This document shows, in pieces, positions 24,176 to 33,039 of a stretch of 64,000 nt of DNA (position 1 is the first letter of the stretch; each line of letters begins with the position of its first letter). Below the pieces are notes generated by a model, which made no database searches, was not told the DNA's origin, and worked only from the letters and a program-made list of their open reading frames with translations. Both the position numbers and the translations under genes were made by a program. This DNA is from a virus, in the IMG/VR virus record IMGVR_UViG_3300049043_000112, positions 1 to 64,000 of that record. One strand, written 5' to 3'.

Positions 24176-26330
24176 AAGCGACAAGTTCTACAAACTCACT
24201 CAAAATTTTCTTATTCATTTTTTTAGACTTAAGACTCTTTACAAAGGCAGACTTGATTTGAGTCTTGGTCGCATCTTCAGCAACTTCAAACTCACTATTC
24301 TGAGCGAGAGCATTTGCCGACAGACCAAAGTAAGCATGGTAACCAGAGTTCTTGATGGCAAAAGACTTTTCCTTCCTCCAAGAACCCATCACTTTTTCGT
24401 GCTCGGGACCATACCATCCACAATAACGACGAATAAAGTTACCAGCATCACGAGATTCAAGAACACGAATACCAATAAAGTTGATATCGGTAAAGTTGTG
24501 CCTCAAATTCTGAAGAAGAATATCAGTAAATTTCCACCAGTCACCATCACAAGAATAAGTATGACCAGTCTTGCGATCACGAATAAAAGCATTTGCCCCA
24601 ATAGTAGAAACTCCAAGATAAGGACCATCTTCCCAATGACGCTTGACTTCACGATGATATTTTACCATACAAGCTTCACCATCAGTCAAAATCACACACT
24701 GAACTTTTTGGAGTTTATTTTCTTTCTGAAACTTAGGAAGAATCTGATGAAGAGAAATCAGTGCCTCATTCAGGGGAGTACCTGAAAGAGAAAGACCCAG
24801 AGGAATAGAATAACGGGAATAGTGGTGGCGATGATTTGCGTAAGCAAGGCGGAAAATATTTTTCATCTGGTCTTCCAGAGTTTTACCATTCACTTTGCTG
24901 GTCAACAGGTTCATCATAGAGAACCACTCACCAACGTGAACCAGACCATCTTTCCTTTCATAAGCAAGTTCACGAAGATTTGCTTTACCATCTTCACTAT
25001 ACTTGACCAAAGGATACTCAGTTGTGAAGGCATAAACCTCAAAAGGAATCGCAACTTTCTTGCAGAACCAAATCAGGTTAAACAGTTGCTTTACGGTATC
25101 AGTCATCACATCACACATTGAACCAGACCAGTCCAACACAAACACTAGACCGTGATTCTTACCATCGGCAAGAGTGGTGACTTTCTTGAACAGGTCTTCG
25201 TTGTACTTGTAAGTATGAAGTTTAGAGCAGTCCAGAACGCCTGTGCGGGCAGTAGAGGCACGAGAATATGAATCTGCTGCCTTGCGGCACTCAAACTCTT
25301 TCACCAGATAGTTAACTTCCTTCTGAGCAGAACGCTTGAACTCTACGAACTGACGATCAACTTCACCAAAGATATCAAGATATGAATAGTCAAGTTTTTC
25401 AAGATAATCATCCCAAGATTCTTTACAACGAGCATGAATCTCTTGATTAGGAACAATCACTTTATTCAAATCAAGTTTAGGAAGTTCCAGGTAAACGTTC
25501 TCATAGACATCATTACCTACAAGGTTTTTCAGTGCCTCTTCAAGAGACTCCATCGTTTTCACTTCAGGATCTCCATTCTTCTCACCACCTTCGTTACTAG
25601 GTTGTTGCTGCTGCTGTTGCCGCTGAGAAGTTTCGGAGGAAGAAGCACCATCAGAACCTTCGGACTCAGGTTGGTCGTTCTCACCTTCCTGTTGGTCACT
25701 GAAATCAGAAGCGGGTTGCTGATTAGCACCGCTCTGTTGCGATTCAAGATTATCCAGAGAAATCTTGGTTTCCTCTTCTTGCTTGTGCTTACAATACTTG
25801 TAGAGTGCCTCTGCGGCAATCAGAACATCAGCAAAGGTTTCGGTCTCTGCAATCTGATTGATAATATCCGTCTCCTCACCACGTTCAATAAGAATATCAG
25901 TATAATTACCAATTTTGAACCACAGGTTTGCACGGTCTGCAAGATTATAAGTTTCCAGATTATCGTCTTTGATTTGGAAGAAATCATCATCAGCAAGTTC
26001 CTTGTATCCGTTGAAGAAGGTCTTCGCCAGACCAGGATAACGACGCTTCATCAGTTTCTCAATACGAGCATCCTCAACCACATTCACAAATTGCGGAGGA
26101 ATCTTATATTCTTTCAACCAGTCTTCATCAGGTGTATAGAGAGCATGACCCACCTCGTGACCCACCAGAAGGTCATAGACGGTGTTGCTTGCCTTCTCCC
26201 ACATCGGCAGGGTCAGCACACGAGTATGAACGTTGAAGCAGGCAGTCTCCACTTTCTTGTGCTCAACCACAAGGTCTTCGGTAGCAAGGAGCTTGGCGAG
26301 TTGAGATTTGATTTCGTGAGAAACAGGCAT
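24174..26330 (-). CDS. cobT: CobT-like VWA protein with HExxH motif
   Basis: A 718-aa protein from MPVSHEIKSQLAKLLATEDL. Residues 58-62 are HEVGH in LLVGHEVGHALYTPDED, followed by VVEDARIE (86-91), the third-ligand pattern of CobT-like peptidase-type domains. Residues ~196-256 are a Gln/Ser/Glu-rich acidic linker. A von Willebrand A domain follows with MIDAS motif FVLDWSGSM (DWSGSM, 400-405), then SGTPLNEALISLHQI and LTDGEACM. It would pair with the CobS-like AAA+ ATPase at 22693-23829. In bacteria CobS/CobT insert cobalt into a corrin, but other MoxR-VWA pairs remodel proteins. The actual substrate is unknown. The frame is intact. Confidence 0.87.
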   Translation of the reverse strand: MPVSHEIKSQLAKLLATEDLVVEHKKVETACFNVHTRVLTLPMWEKASNTVYDLLVGHEVGHALYTPDEDWLKEYKIPPQFVNVVEDARIEKLMKRRYPGLAKTFFNGYKELADDDFFQIKDDNLETYNLADRANLWFKIGNYTDILIERGEETDIINQIAETETFADVLIAAEALYKYCKHKQEEETKISLDNLESQQSGANQQPASDFSDQQEGENDQPESEGSDGASSSETSQRQQQQQQPSNEGGEKNGDPEVKTMESLEEALKNLVGNDVYENVYLELPKLDLNKVIVPNQEIHARCKESWDDYLEKLDYSYLDIFGEVDRQFVEFKRSAQKEVNYLVKEFECRKAADSYSRASTARTGVLDCSKLHTYKYNEDLFKKVTTLADGKNHGLVFVLDWSGSMCDVMTDTVKQLFNLIWFCKKVAIPFEVYAFTTEYPLVKYSEDGKANLRELAYERKDGLVHVGEWFSMMNLLTSKVNGKTLEDQMKNIFRLAYANHRHHYSRYSIPLGLSLSGTPLNEALISLHQILPKFQKENKLQKVQCVILTDGEACMVKYHREVKRHWEDGPYLGVSTIGANAFIRDRKTGHTYSCDGDWWKFTDILLQNLRHNFTDINFIGIRVLESRDAGNFIRRYCGWYGPEHEKVMGSWRKEKSFAIKNSGYHAYFGLSANALAQNSEFEVAEDATKTQIKSAFVKSLKSKKMNKKILSEFVELVA

Positions 26331-26351
26331 TAGTTTGTTGCGTATGAAATC

Positions 26352-26357
26352 ATTATA
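26352..26357 (-). promoter_or_regulatory. Possible -10 box upstream of the CobT-like gene
   Basis: Minus-strand TATAAT immediately after a terminator T-tract, 22 bases before the ATG at 26330. A TTGACC in the terminator loop (26371-26376) could be a -35, but the spacer is only 13 bases, too short unless bases are missing in the homopolymer. Confidence 0.4.
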
Positions 26358-26358
26358 C

Positions 26359-26383
26359 AAAAAAGAGGGTGGTCAAACCCTCT
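26359..26383 (-). terminator. Intrinsic terminator
   Basis: On the minus strand AGAGGGT (26383-26377), loop TTGACC, ACCCTCT (26370-26364), then a T run. It closes the transcript of the small genes at 26408-26825. Confidence 0.87.
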
Positions 26384-26407
26384 TGTGTGCCAGTTTAGAA
26401 AGTGGTC

Positions 26408-26626
26408 TCAACCTTCAATAATACTCTGCTTCCACTCTTCACTCATATTTGCCATAATAGCAAGAGCTGCCTTGTTGGTGTCTGCGTAACCTTCGGAAAC
26501 TAAGTATTCTAGCAGATAATCAAAGAGATCAGTTTCTTCACGAAGTCTTGGATTTTTTAAAGCATCATTAATCTCACCCATTTTTCCTCTGGGAGACCCC
26601 TTACCACCATCACCATCATCTTTCAT
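26408..26626 (-). CDS. Small conserved phage protein
   Basis: A 72-aa protein. The N-terminus is Gly/Asp-rich (MKDDGDGGKGSPRGKMG). The C-terminal 45 residues are the recognisable part: EETDLFDYLLEYLVSEGYAD and TNKAALAIMANMSEEWKQSI, a helical element seen at the C-terminus of several cyanophage small proteins. It overlaps the upstream small gene by 11 bases. The two may be one protein broken by a frame error, or two overlapping genes; the sequence does not decide. Function unknown. Confidence 0.6.
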   Translation of the reverse strand: MKDDGDGGKGSPRGKMGEINDALKNPRLREETDLFDYLLEYLVSEGYADTNKAALAIMANMSEEWKQSIIEG

Positions 26627-26825
26627 AGCTTGTGTTTCTTAATTTATCTGCTCTCTTCATCATTGCTTCCCTCTTTTTTCCAGCAGGAAGTTTTTTAAAT
26701 CCTTTCCCTACAGGACCGTATGGAAGTCCTGCCTCATCAAGTGCTTCTACTTCTTCTATTTCTTCTGTTTTTACATAAACAGAAGCATAAGCCTCCATCA
26801 AATCCTTAATTTGTTTTGCTTCCAT
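26616..26825 (-). CDS. Small late protein
   Basis: A 69-aa protein, MEAKQIKDLMEAYASVYVK, an acidic middle (TEEIEEVEALDEAG) and a basic end (KKREAMMKRADKLRNTSYER). A TATAAATA late promoter lies 21 bases upstream, just after a hairpin. It is probably a virion-associated or head-related small protein. It may be the N-terminal half of a longer protein that includes the gene at 26408-26626 (see that entry). No domain is recognised. Confidence 0.6.
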   Translation of the reverse strand: MEAKQIKDLMEAYASVYVKTEEIEEVEALDEAGLPYGPVGKGFKKLPAGKKREAMMKRADKLRNTSYER

Positions 26826-26840
26826 TTTTATAAAGACTTT

Positions 26841-26987
26841 TTAAATATTTATAAATGAAGAAGCGTCCCCGTGTTGGAGACGCTTCTTGAGTGCTTGGCG
26901 ACGTGCCTTTGCTTGTCGGAGTGCTTGCGGTTTTAGTTTCCGCTTCTGATCCTTCTTAGAGTGGTGATAGCGGTTGGGGACTTGCAT
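26841..26987 (-). CDS. Small very basic protein (48 aa)
   Basis: ATG 26987 opens MQVPNRYHHSKKDQKRKLKP and continues with QALRQAKARRQALKKRLQHG, ending at TAA 26841-26843. It is strongly basic and helical, so nucleic-acid binding is plausible. Its start overlaps the gp46 stop as TGATG. The last codons run through a hairpin (GAAGCGTCTCC / GGGGACGCTTC) that resembles a terminator and then the late promoter at 26846-26853, so the C-terminal residues may differ from those predicted. Function unknown. Confidence 0.58.
   Translation of the reverse strand: MQVPNRYHHSKKDQKRKLKPQALRQAKARRQALKKRLQHGDASSFINI
26846..26853 (-). promoter_or_regulatory. Late promoter (TATAAATA)
   Basis: Exact minus-strand TATAAATA 21 bases before the ATG at 26825, and just after a GC-rich hairpin at about 26857-26883. 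Confidence 0.72.
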
Positions 26988-28714
26988 CATTCTTGTGTCG
27001 ATGAAGACACTCTACGGGAAAAACCTTTGACTTTTTCGAATTGTATGACACTTTCAAATCTGTCACGCATATCGGTCTTATGAGAAATCACAAAGATATT
27101 AGCATCTTTAATCACATAACGGATAATCTTCAGGAACTCATCAGTTCCGAATCCATCAAGCGATGAATCAAAGACCTCATCCATAATCAGCAGATTAGTA
27201 TTTACGGAGTTTTTGACTCGGGCAACTTCTCTCCAAGTGAAGAGAAGGGCAAGATCGATTCTCATTTTCTCACCCTCACTAAAAGAACTATAAGAAAAGT
27301 CTTCGTGAATGGGTGATTTTACCGTTTCGTTAAACTCTTCATCCAGATGGAAATTAATATAAAAATCCATCATCTGAAGATAACGATTCACCTGCTGATT
27401 TATGAACGGAAGATACTTCTTGATTATCTTCGTTTTAACGCCATCGTCCTTGAGTAAGGAATAGGCAAAATCGTAATAAACGATTTCTTCTTTTTCTTTG
27501 AAAGGTCTTCGAATGTTTTTTGGAGATTGGTTTGAAATTCTTCTAACTTCTCATGCTCAAGTATTTCTGTTTGCAAGGTTTTGGGTAATAGTTTGAACTT
27601 CATTTTCAAGATCTCGGATTTGTCGCTGGTTAAGTGATATCCGAGTATTGTTTTGAGAAATCTCATGGTTGAGTTTCGTAATCTCCTTAGATAGAACTGT
27701 GAATTGACGCTCTCTCTCCTGTTCTAACTTTATAGTCTCCTTAAGTTCTTGAAAACCTTTCTGGAGTTCCTTTGCCTTATTTTGAGCGTCTGCAATTCTA
27801 TTTAACCGAAACTCTTCTTCTATAGTCTGAGTACAGGTGGGGCAGACCGTATTTTCTGTGAAGAACTTATGTTCTTTGGTAATAGCAGATACTTTCTGAG
27901 ATATTTTACCCTTAAGATTGTTAAGCTTTACTAACTTATCACCAGCACCTATGACTTCTTCTTGATCTTTGGTGTATTTAAAAACTTCCTCTTCTATCTT
28001 GGCATTTTCGGTCATATAAACACCAACTTCGGTATCTAAATTGGCAATCTTTTCTTTGTTGGCATTTATATTGGCGTTACCACGATTCTCAAGTTCCTCA
28101 ATGAATTCTTGTTGCATCTTCATCTTGTCCTTAAGAGTTTCCTTCTTAAGTTCAAGAGATTTTACTTGGTCTTTCTTTTCACGAATCTTATCTTTAATAA
28201 GATTATTCATTGCAGAAAAAATACGAATATCCAAAAGGTCTTCAATTACTTCTCGACGATTAGAAGTAGTCAATTGCATAAAAGGTACAAAAGTACTACT
28301 CCCTAAAATTACAATCTGAGTGAAAGATTTGTAATTTACCTTTAAAATATTATCTTCAAGAATTCTTTGATTGGCACGGTCATCTGCTTCCTTGTGTAAA
28401 GGAACACCATTTACTTCAATATCAAAAACATTTGGTTTGATACCACGACGAACCAAATAATCACGACTATTAATTGAAAACTGAATTTCTACAAGACAAT
28501 CTTTCTCATTAGTCGTATTAACTAACTGAGGTTTGTTAATCTTTCGAAATGGTTTATTGAAGAGAACAAAAGTTAAGGCATCCAGTACTGTGGATTTACC
28601 AGCACCATTGGTTCCTATGATTAAGTTTGTATGATGTTTTTCAAAATCAACTTCGGTCCACTGATTTCCAGTTGAAAGAAAATTTTTCCATTTAATCTTG
28701 TGAAATACTAACAT
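26987..28714 (-). CDS. 46: Recombination endonuclease subunit gp46, SbcC/Rad50-like (two frame breaks)
   Basis: ATPase of the gp46/gp47 end-processing nuclease that feeds recombination and replication. N-terminal Walker A is GTNGAGKST (34-42). Long coiled coils flank the zinc hook CPTC (291-294). The C-terminal lobe has FSEGEKMRIDLALLFTWREV (ABC signature) and LLIMDEVFDSSLDG (Walker B), ending VISHKTDM. The frame breaks near 27575 and near 27497; both are A/T-rich. Corrected length is about 575 codons (T4: 560). The 5' end overlaps the DUF3110 gene by 23 bases. Confidence 0.93.
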
Positions 28715-28967
28715 TCTTAGGGGGAATTACGATATCGTCAGGAGTGATCACAGCATACTTGTAATTATAAGTCCTACACGTCTTTATGGCAAGCTCATCA
28801 TCAACTTCCACAACTTCCATTTCTTGTTCTTCTTGATCTTCAAGCATCAAAGCATAACGAGTAGCATCATCTTCTTCCTCAAACAAAAATAGAACCTTAT
28901 GACCATATTGGTCTTGAACTGCATATGCTCCGTCGTCTTTTCTGTCCTTAAGGGTAAGAAGAAACAT
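28692..28967 (-). CDS. DUF3110-like protein
   Basis: A 91-aa protein. The segment VLFLFEEEDDATRYALMLED, followed by QEEQEMEVVEVDDELAIKTC, matches the DUF3110 pattern, a family otherwise typical of cyanobacteria. This is a small host-linking clue. It is intact and lies between gp47 and gp46, overlapping gp46 by 23 bases. The function is unknown. An insertion of one gene between gp47 and gp46 is usual in T4-like phages, but its identity varies. Confidence 0.75.
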   Translation of the reverse strand: MFLLTLKDRKDDGAYAVQDQYGHKVLFLFEEEDDATRYALMLEDQEEQEMEVVEVDDELAIKTCRTYNYKYAVITPDDIVIPPKNVSISQD

Positions 28968-30005
28968 TTACTCTACTTCGCAAGCTTGTTTATAAAGATC
29001 CTGAAAAATACCTTTGATAATGTTTTTATCAAATTCAAATTCTGATTCTTCAATATAGCGATTCAAAATTGAAAGTGTGTTTTCTGTTTCATCAATTTCA
29101 AACTCTTCATTCTCTTGAATTTCAAAGTTTTCAACAATCTTAAGTTCTTGAATACCAGCAGTATATAGTTTATCAATAAACTTTTCAAAATCTTTTGGTT
29201 TCGATTTTTTACGGACAATCACTTTTACAATCTTATTTTCATATTCGGTTGCATCAAATACCTGATAAGGAGTATCCTCATAATAAATGTTATAAAACAA
29301 TTTATAAGGATTGTTGATTGGAATATGAGTGAGGGTTTCTGTATCAAAGATATGAAATCCTCGCATATCATTCACATCAGTCCAATACATTTCATAAGGA
29401 TTTCCCAAATAGAAAATCTTGCCGTTGTCTGAACGAGTGTGATAATGCCCTGAAAATACTTTGGTAAACTTATCAAAAATGTTTGGGTCTGCTCCGTGTT
29501 CTTCCATAATCAGGTTTCGATTGACACGGAAACCTTGAAGTTCAAGGTGACCCATAGCAACCTTTGCTTTGGTCTTTTTAATTTGATTTAGCGTTTCATC
29601 ATAGTTCTCACTACAAATCCATGGCACCATCAAAATATTCAAACCACCAACTTTAATGGTTTGTGGAGAACTATATGTTTTAATGTTTGGATAAGTTTGA
29701 AGAAGCAAACTTGGAGAATTAACAGTATTAGTATTCTTGTAGTAGCAATCATGATTACCAACGATCATATGAACTTCATAATCTCGCAAATGTTCAAACA
29801 CAACTCTCTTAGACCATTCAAGACTTTGATAATCAATTGACTTACGACTATCAAAAGCATCGCCCATATGAATGACTGCCTCTACCCCATGTTCTTTCAG
29901 AGCAGGAAAAAATACATTCTTATAAAAGAGTTCAAAATGATCGTGGAGGTATTTTGAACCCTTTCTTGCCCCATAATGAGTGTCGGTGATGATTGCAATT
30001 TTCAT
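28968..30005 (-). CDS. 47: Recombination endonuclease subunit gp47, SbcD/Mre11-like
   Basis: Nuclease of the gp46/gp47 complex, 345 aa (T4: 339). Calcineurin-type phosphoesterase motifs in order: DTHYG (D8, H10), MGDAFDSR (GD at 48-49), GNHDCY (GNHD at 83-86) and SGHYHTR with its catalytic histidines. The C-terminal cap domain is acidic. The start overlaps the endonuclease VII-like ORF stop by 4 bases (ATGA). The frame is intact. Confidence 0.94.
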   Translation of the reverse strand: MKIAIITDTHYGARKGSKYLHDHFELFYKNVFFPALKEHGVEAVIHMGDAFDSRKSIDYQSLEWSKRVVFEHLRDYEVHMIVGNHDCYYKNTNTVNSPSLLLQTYPNIKTYSSPQTIKVGGLNILMVPWICSENYDETLNQIKKTKAKVAMGHLELQGFRVNRNLIMEEHGADPNIFDKFTKVFSGHYHTRSDNGKIFYLGNPYEMYWTDVNDMRGFHIFDTETLTHIPINNPYKLFYNIYYEDTPYQVFDATEYENKIVKVIVRKKSKPKDFEKFIDKLYTAGIQELKIVENFEIQENEEFEIDETENTLSILNRYIEESEFEFDKNIIKGIFQDLYKQACEVE

Positions 30006-30463
30006 AATGAACTCAAATAATTAATTGCATTTTCAAATAGAGAAATATCGTCATTTAAAAAACCAAGAGCACTATTACATTTTCCACATAAAAGTCCTCT
30101 CACCTCATTGGTTTTATGACTATGATCCACAAATAAATTTCCTTTTTCTTTTTGAAAGCAAATAGCGCATACACCCTTTTGCTTATCAAGCATAGCATCA
30201 TAATCTTCTAAAGTCAATCCATAGAGAGAAAGTTGTTGCTTTCTATTTCTAAGAATTTTTTCTTCTGGTGTTAAAGAATGGTAATAGGCGTTGTTTTTTT
30301 TATACACACTATCTTTATTTGCTCTTACCCATTTTTTTGTTTCTCCAATCTTAAATCTACGTTTTGAGTTTTCTTTAACACATTTAACACAAGGTTTATT
30401 TCCAGAAAAATACCTTTCACTATTTCCACATTTTTTGCAGGGTTTTCCAATAAAAGTATTCAT
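30002..30463 (-). CDS. Endonuclease VII-like protein (possible homing endonuclease)
   Basis: A 153-aa protein. The N-terminal zinc cluster reads KPCKKCGNSERYF and KPCVKCVKENSKR. The C-terminal endonuclease VII domain has GVCAICFQKE, LFVDHSHKTNEVRGLLCGKC and NSALGFLNDD, with the DHSH catalytic region and CxxC zinc ligands. Such freestanding proteins occur widely in phages, some as homing endonucleases, others as junction resolvases (T4 gp49). It lies between gp55 and gp47 with its own TATAAATA promoter 22 bases upstream, which fits a late, independently expressed gene or an insertion. Confidence 0.82.
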   Translation of the reverse strand: MNTFIGKPCKKCGNSERYFSGNKPCVKCVKENSKRRFKIGETKKWVRANKDSVYKKNNAYYHSLTPEEKILRNRKQQLSLYGLTLEDYDAMLDKQKGVCAICFQKEKGNLFVDHSHKTNEVRGLLCGKCNSALGFLNDDISLFENAINYLSSL

Positions 30464-30485
30464 ATATTTTCTATAATACTATTAA

Positions 30486-30493
30486 TATTTATA
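30486..30493 (-). promoter_or_regulatory. Late promoter (TATAAATA)
   Basis: Exact minus-strand TATAAATA 22 bases before the ATG of the endonuclease VII-like ORF at 30463. Confidence 0.72.
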
Positions 30494-30505
30494 AAATAAT
30501 AGTAT

Positions 30506-31023
30506 TTAACGATTATTTCTATATTGAATATTATCTTTAATTGTGTTGTAATCGCTAGTGCTTCCAGCTAGCAACTGTCGTCAACCATCATAACCTTATC
30601 AAACCCAGTGCGTTCAATAATTTTAGTTTTAATATCTAACTGTTTCTTTTCTTTTTGAATTCTTCTTAGGAATGCATAGTGAATAATCTGAGTAAAATAT
30701 GCAAAAGGATTCTTTGACTTTTCAGGATCAAAGTTATGAATATATTGAACACAATTTTCAATTCCGTCAGAAATCATATCCTCACGGAACATATAGTTTA
30801 CAAAATTTGGTTTATATGAAAGATGAGTCGCAATCTTTAGAAAACATTCACCAAGGTAATTTGGAATGGGTGGTTTACCTTCCCAATGCTTACCACGATC
30901 TTCTTTGGTGGGTTTTCTATCATATTTTTGTTGAAAGGAATTTTCTACTTTAGAACGATAAACAATCATCGCTTCTAATAATTCCCTATTATTCACATAA
31001 TGTTCGGGTTTTTTCTTAGACAT
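30506..31023 (-). CDS. 55: Late sigma factor gp55 (one frame break near its end)
   Basis: Sigma-like factor that directs host RNA polymerase to NATAAATA late promoters together with gp45. The protein reads NRELLEAMIVYRSKVENSFQ, PNYLGECFLKIATHLSYKPN, YMFREDMISDGIENCVQYIH and NPFAYFTQIIHYAFLRRIQK, the sigma region 2-like part. The frame breaks near 30573; corrected, the C-terminus reads LLAGSTSDYNTIKDNIQYRN and ends NR at TAA 30506-30508. It is about 172 aa (T4: 185). A sigma70-like promoter lies 33 bases upstream. Confidence 0.92.
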
Positions 31024-31055
31024 ACCATCGGACTCATTTATTATAACTTTTGTTT

Positions 31056-31085
31056 ATTATAACATACTTTTTAAAGGCTTGACAA
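31056..31085 (-). promoter_or_regulatory. Sigma70-type promoter for gp55
   Basis: On the minus strand TTGTCA (31085-31080), an 18-base spacer and TATAAT (31061-31056). It lies in a 112-base gap between gp55 and the gene at 31135 and lets the late sigma factor be made early or middle. Confidence 0.75.
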
Positions 31086-31134
31086 CATTCAAAAATGTGT
31101 GTAGAATCCCTTTGTTCCCGTTGAAGATAAAAAT

Positions 31135-31542
31135 CTAGCTTTCTTTAATTTCTTTAAAGATTCTTTCAAGTTTTTTGCGAGCATCTTCAACAGAAGCAAT
31201 ATAACCCATTTTAGATGAAGGTTTTACCTTACCAGAAGGATTATAAACATCTATTAAATCTTCATCTTCAATATAATCATTATAAATATTAATCAATTTT
31301 TCATCTTTAGTTTCTGTCATTGTAATAATTTTATCAAGTCTTACAATAAAAAAATCATCACTAGATAGTTCCATCCAAGATTTAACTTTAAGATGAGTCC
31401 CTTGATGATTATGAAAAGTTTTTATAGTGATTGGATTTTGCAATACAACTACAGGATCACCATCATTTTCATCGATTATGACTAATGATACTATTTCCTC
31501 TCCTGAAGTTAATTTAACTATTGCGTAAAACTCTTCTCCCAT
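31135..31542 (-). CDS. Conserved phage protein, possible Sm-like paralogue
   Basis: A 135-aa protein, MGEEFYAIVKLTSGEEIVSLV to KKLERIFKEIKES, ending with TAG. The first ~90 residues are beta-rich (VVVLQNPITIKTFHNHQGTH, LKVKSWMELSSDDFFIVRLD) and the rest is helical. The opening resembles the small proteins at 16327-16581 and 16544-16877, suggesting one family in three copies. Its start overlaps the uvsW stop. It is common next to gp55/uvsW in cyanophages. Function unknown. Its TAG stop shows that TAG is used as a terminator in this phage. Confidence 0.7.
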   Translation of the reverse strand: MGEEFYAIVKLTSGEEIVSLVIIDENDGDPVVVLQNPITIKTFHNHQGTHLKVKSWMELSSDDFFIVRLDKIITMTETKDEKLINIYNDYIEDEDLIDVYNPSGKVKPSSKMGYIASVEDARKKLERIFKEIKES

Positions 31543-33012
31543 TAGTTTTTTAGCGGAATGTTTACAATATCATAATTAAAGTTTTCTTCGTTATAAACTT
31601 TGATTCTTTCTATTAAGTGATTGAGTGTATAATTTTTTCTTGACTTATAACTGATATCATCGGCAATATCATATAGAGTTGCTTTTACTTTGTTTTCGCC
31701 TTTTCTGAGAACTCTGCCGATAGATTGGAGATTTCTAATTCTCGACTTCGATGGTGAAGCAAACACAACGTTATGTAAGTTACGTATATTAATACCGGTA
31801 GAAAAAGTCCCATAAGATGCTACGATAATTGCGTTATTTTCTTTTTCTGTAATTTCACGAACTTTTTCTCTTTCTTCAGTATCTACACCACCATGTACAA
31901 AGAATACGTGGCGATCATCCTGAATGCTATTATTTATGAGTTCGTATAAAGGTTGCCCGTGACCTTCTACTCTTGAAAATAAAATTAGAGTATTGCCTTT
32001 AAGATCAATAGCAAGGTTTTTAATGAACTTGTTTCTACGTTCGTGATTGATAATATACTGAACCTTATCTTCAAAAGTCTTAAACTTATTCGGTGGATGT
32101 TTCAATAGAAGAATATTAATATCTAACTTCGCAACGTGACCCTTCTGCATCAGTTCGTCAGTGCGAATGATTTTATATGAAGGTCCAAATAATCCCTCAA
32201 GAACCCACTTGTGCGTTTGTGTTCCGTCTAGCGTTCCTGTAAATCCAAAACGATACTTAGCATCTGAAAGTTTTGACATTATAGATACTAATGACTTTGA
32301 TTTAAACTGGTGTGCTTCATCTCCAACGACCACATTAAATCTTGAGAAATATTGTCGGGGAAGTTTGTAGATGGACTGCCAGGTTGTAATGATAACCTGA
32401 GAGTCCGTTTCTCTTTCTTTACCCGCATATATCTTGTGGCAAAATGAACCTACGTCCCACCCATAATCTGCAAAGTCTTTATACATCTGCTCTACAAGGG
32501 ATGTCGTTGGAACGACTATCAGAGTATTTTGCCCTTTCTTAACGTAATATCTCACAATCGCATATATCATCAGAGACTTTCCAGAAGCAGTTGGAGATAT
32601 CAACAACTTTCTATTGTGTTTTAAAGCGTCGTATACTCCCTCTAACTTGGTACTTACGGGGAGCATACTTGCTAATTGATGTAATATAATCTTTAACTCC
32701 TTCTTTTGAAATCATTTCATTGACTTCAAAAGGAAGACCATAGAACTTATTATTTGCAAACTCGTAGGTATATTCGTGATTTTCGCAAAATCTAATCAAT
32801 TTATCTAGAAGACCTACATAAATCTCACCTGCTTGAGGATTGAATAAACGTATTTTTCCATCCCAGTGTCTATTACGGAACTGGGGCATAAATTTTGCTC
32901 TGGCACGTCAAAGGTGAACTGGTCCTGAAGTTCATAATAGACGTGTGGTTCTGCCTTTACCTGAAGATATACCTCATTCTTTTTGATATAACCAAATGTG
33001 ACATACGTTCAT
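31542..33012 (-). CDS. uvsW: Recombination helicase UvsW (three frame breaks)
   Basis: Superfamily 2 helicase that branches and regresses recombination and replication intermediates. N-terminal domain: VTFGYIKKNEVYLQVKAEPH and MPQFRNRHWDGKIRLFN. Helicase core: Walker A SPTASGKS, then TTSLVEQMYKDFADYG, DEAH in VVGDEAHQFKSKS, FGFTGTLDG, and motif VI region LQSIGRVLRKGENK. The frame breaks near 33005, 32887 and 32640. The probable start is ATG 33012. Corrected length is about 490 codons (T4: 503). An AATAAATA promoter lies 14 bases upstream, after the terminator at 33040-33062. Confidence 0.92.
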
Positions 33013-33025
33013 ATCAATACAAAAA

Positions 33026-33033
33026 TATTTATT
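33026..33033 (-). promoter_or_regulatory. Putative late promoter (AATAAATA)
   Basis: Minus-strand AATAAATA between the uvsY terminator and the likely uvsW start at 33012. Confidence 0.45.
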
Positions 33034-33039
33034 GATAAT

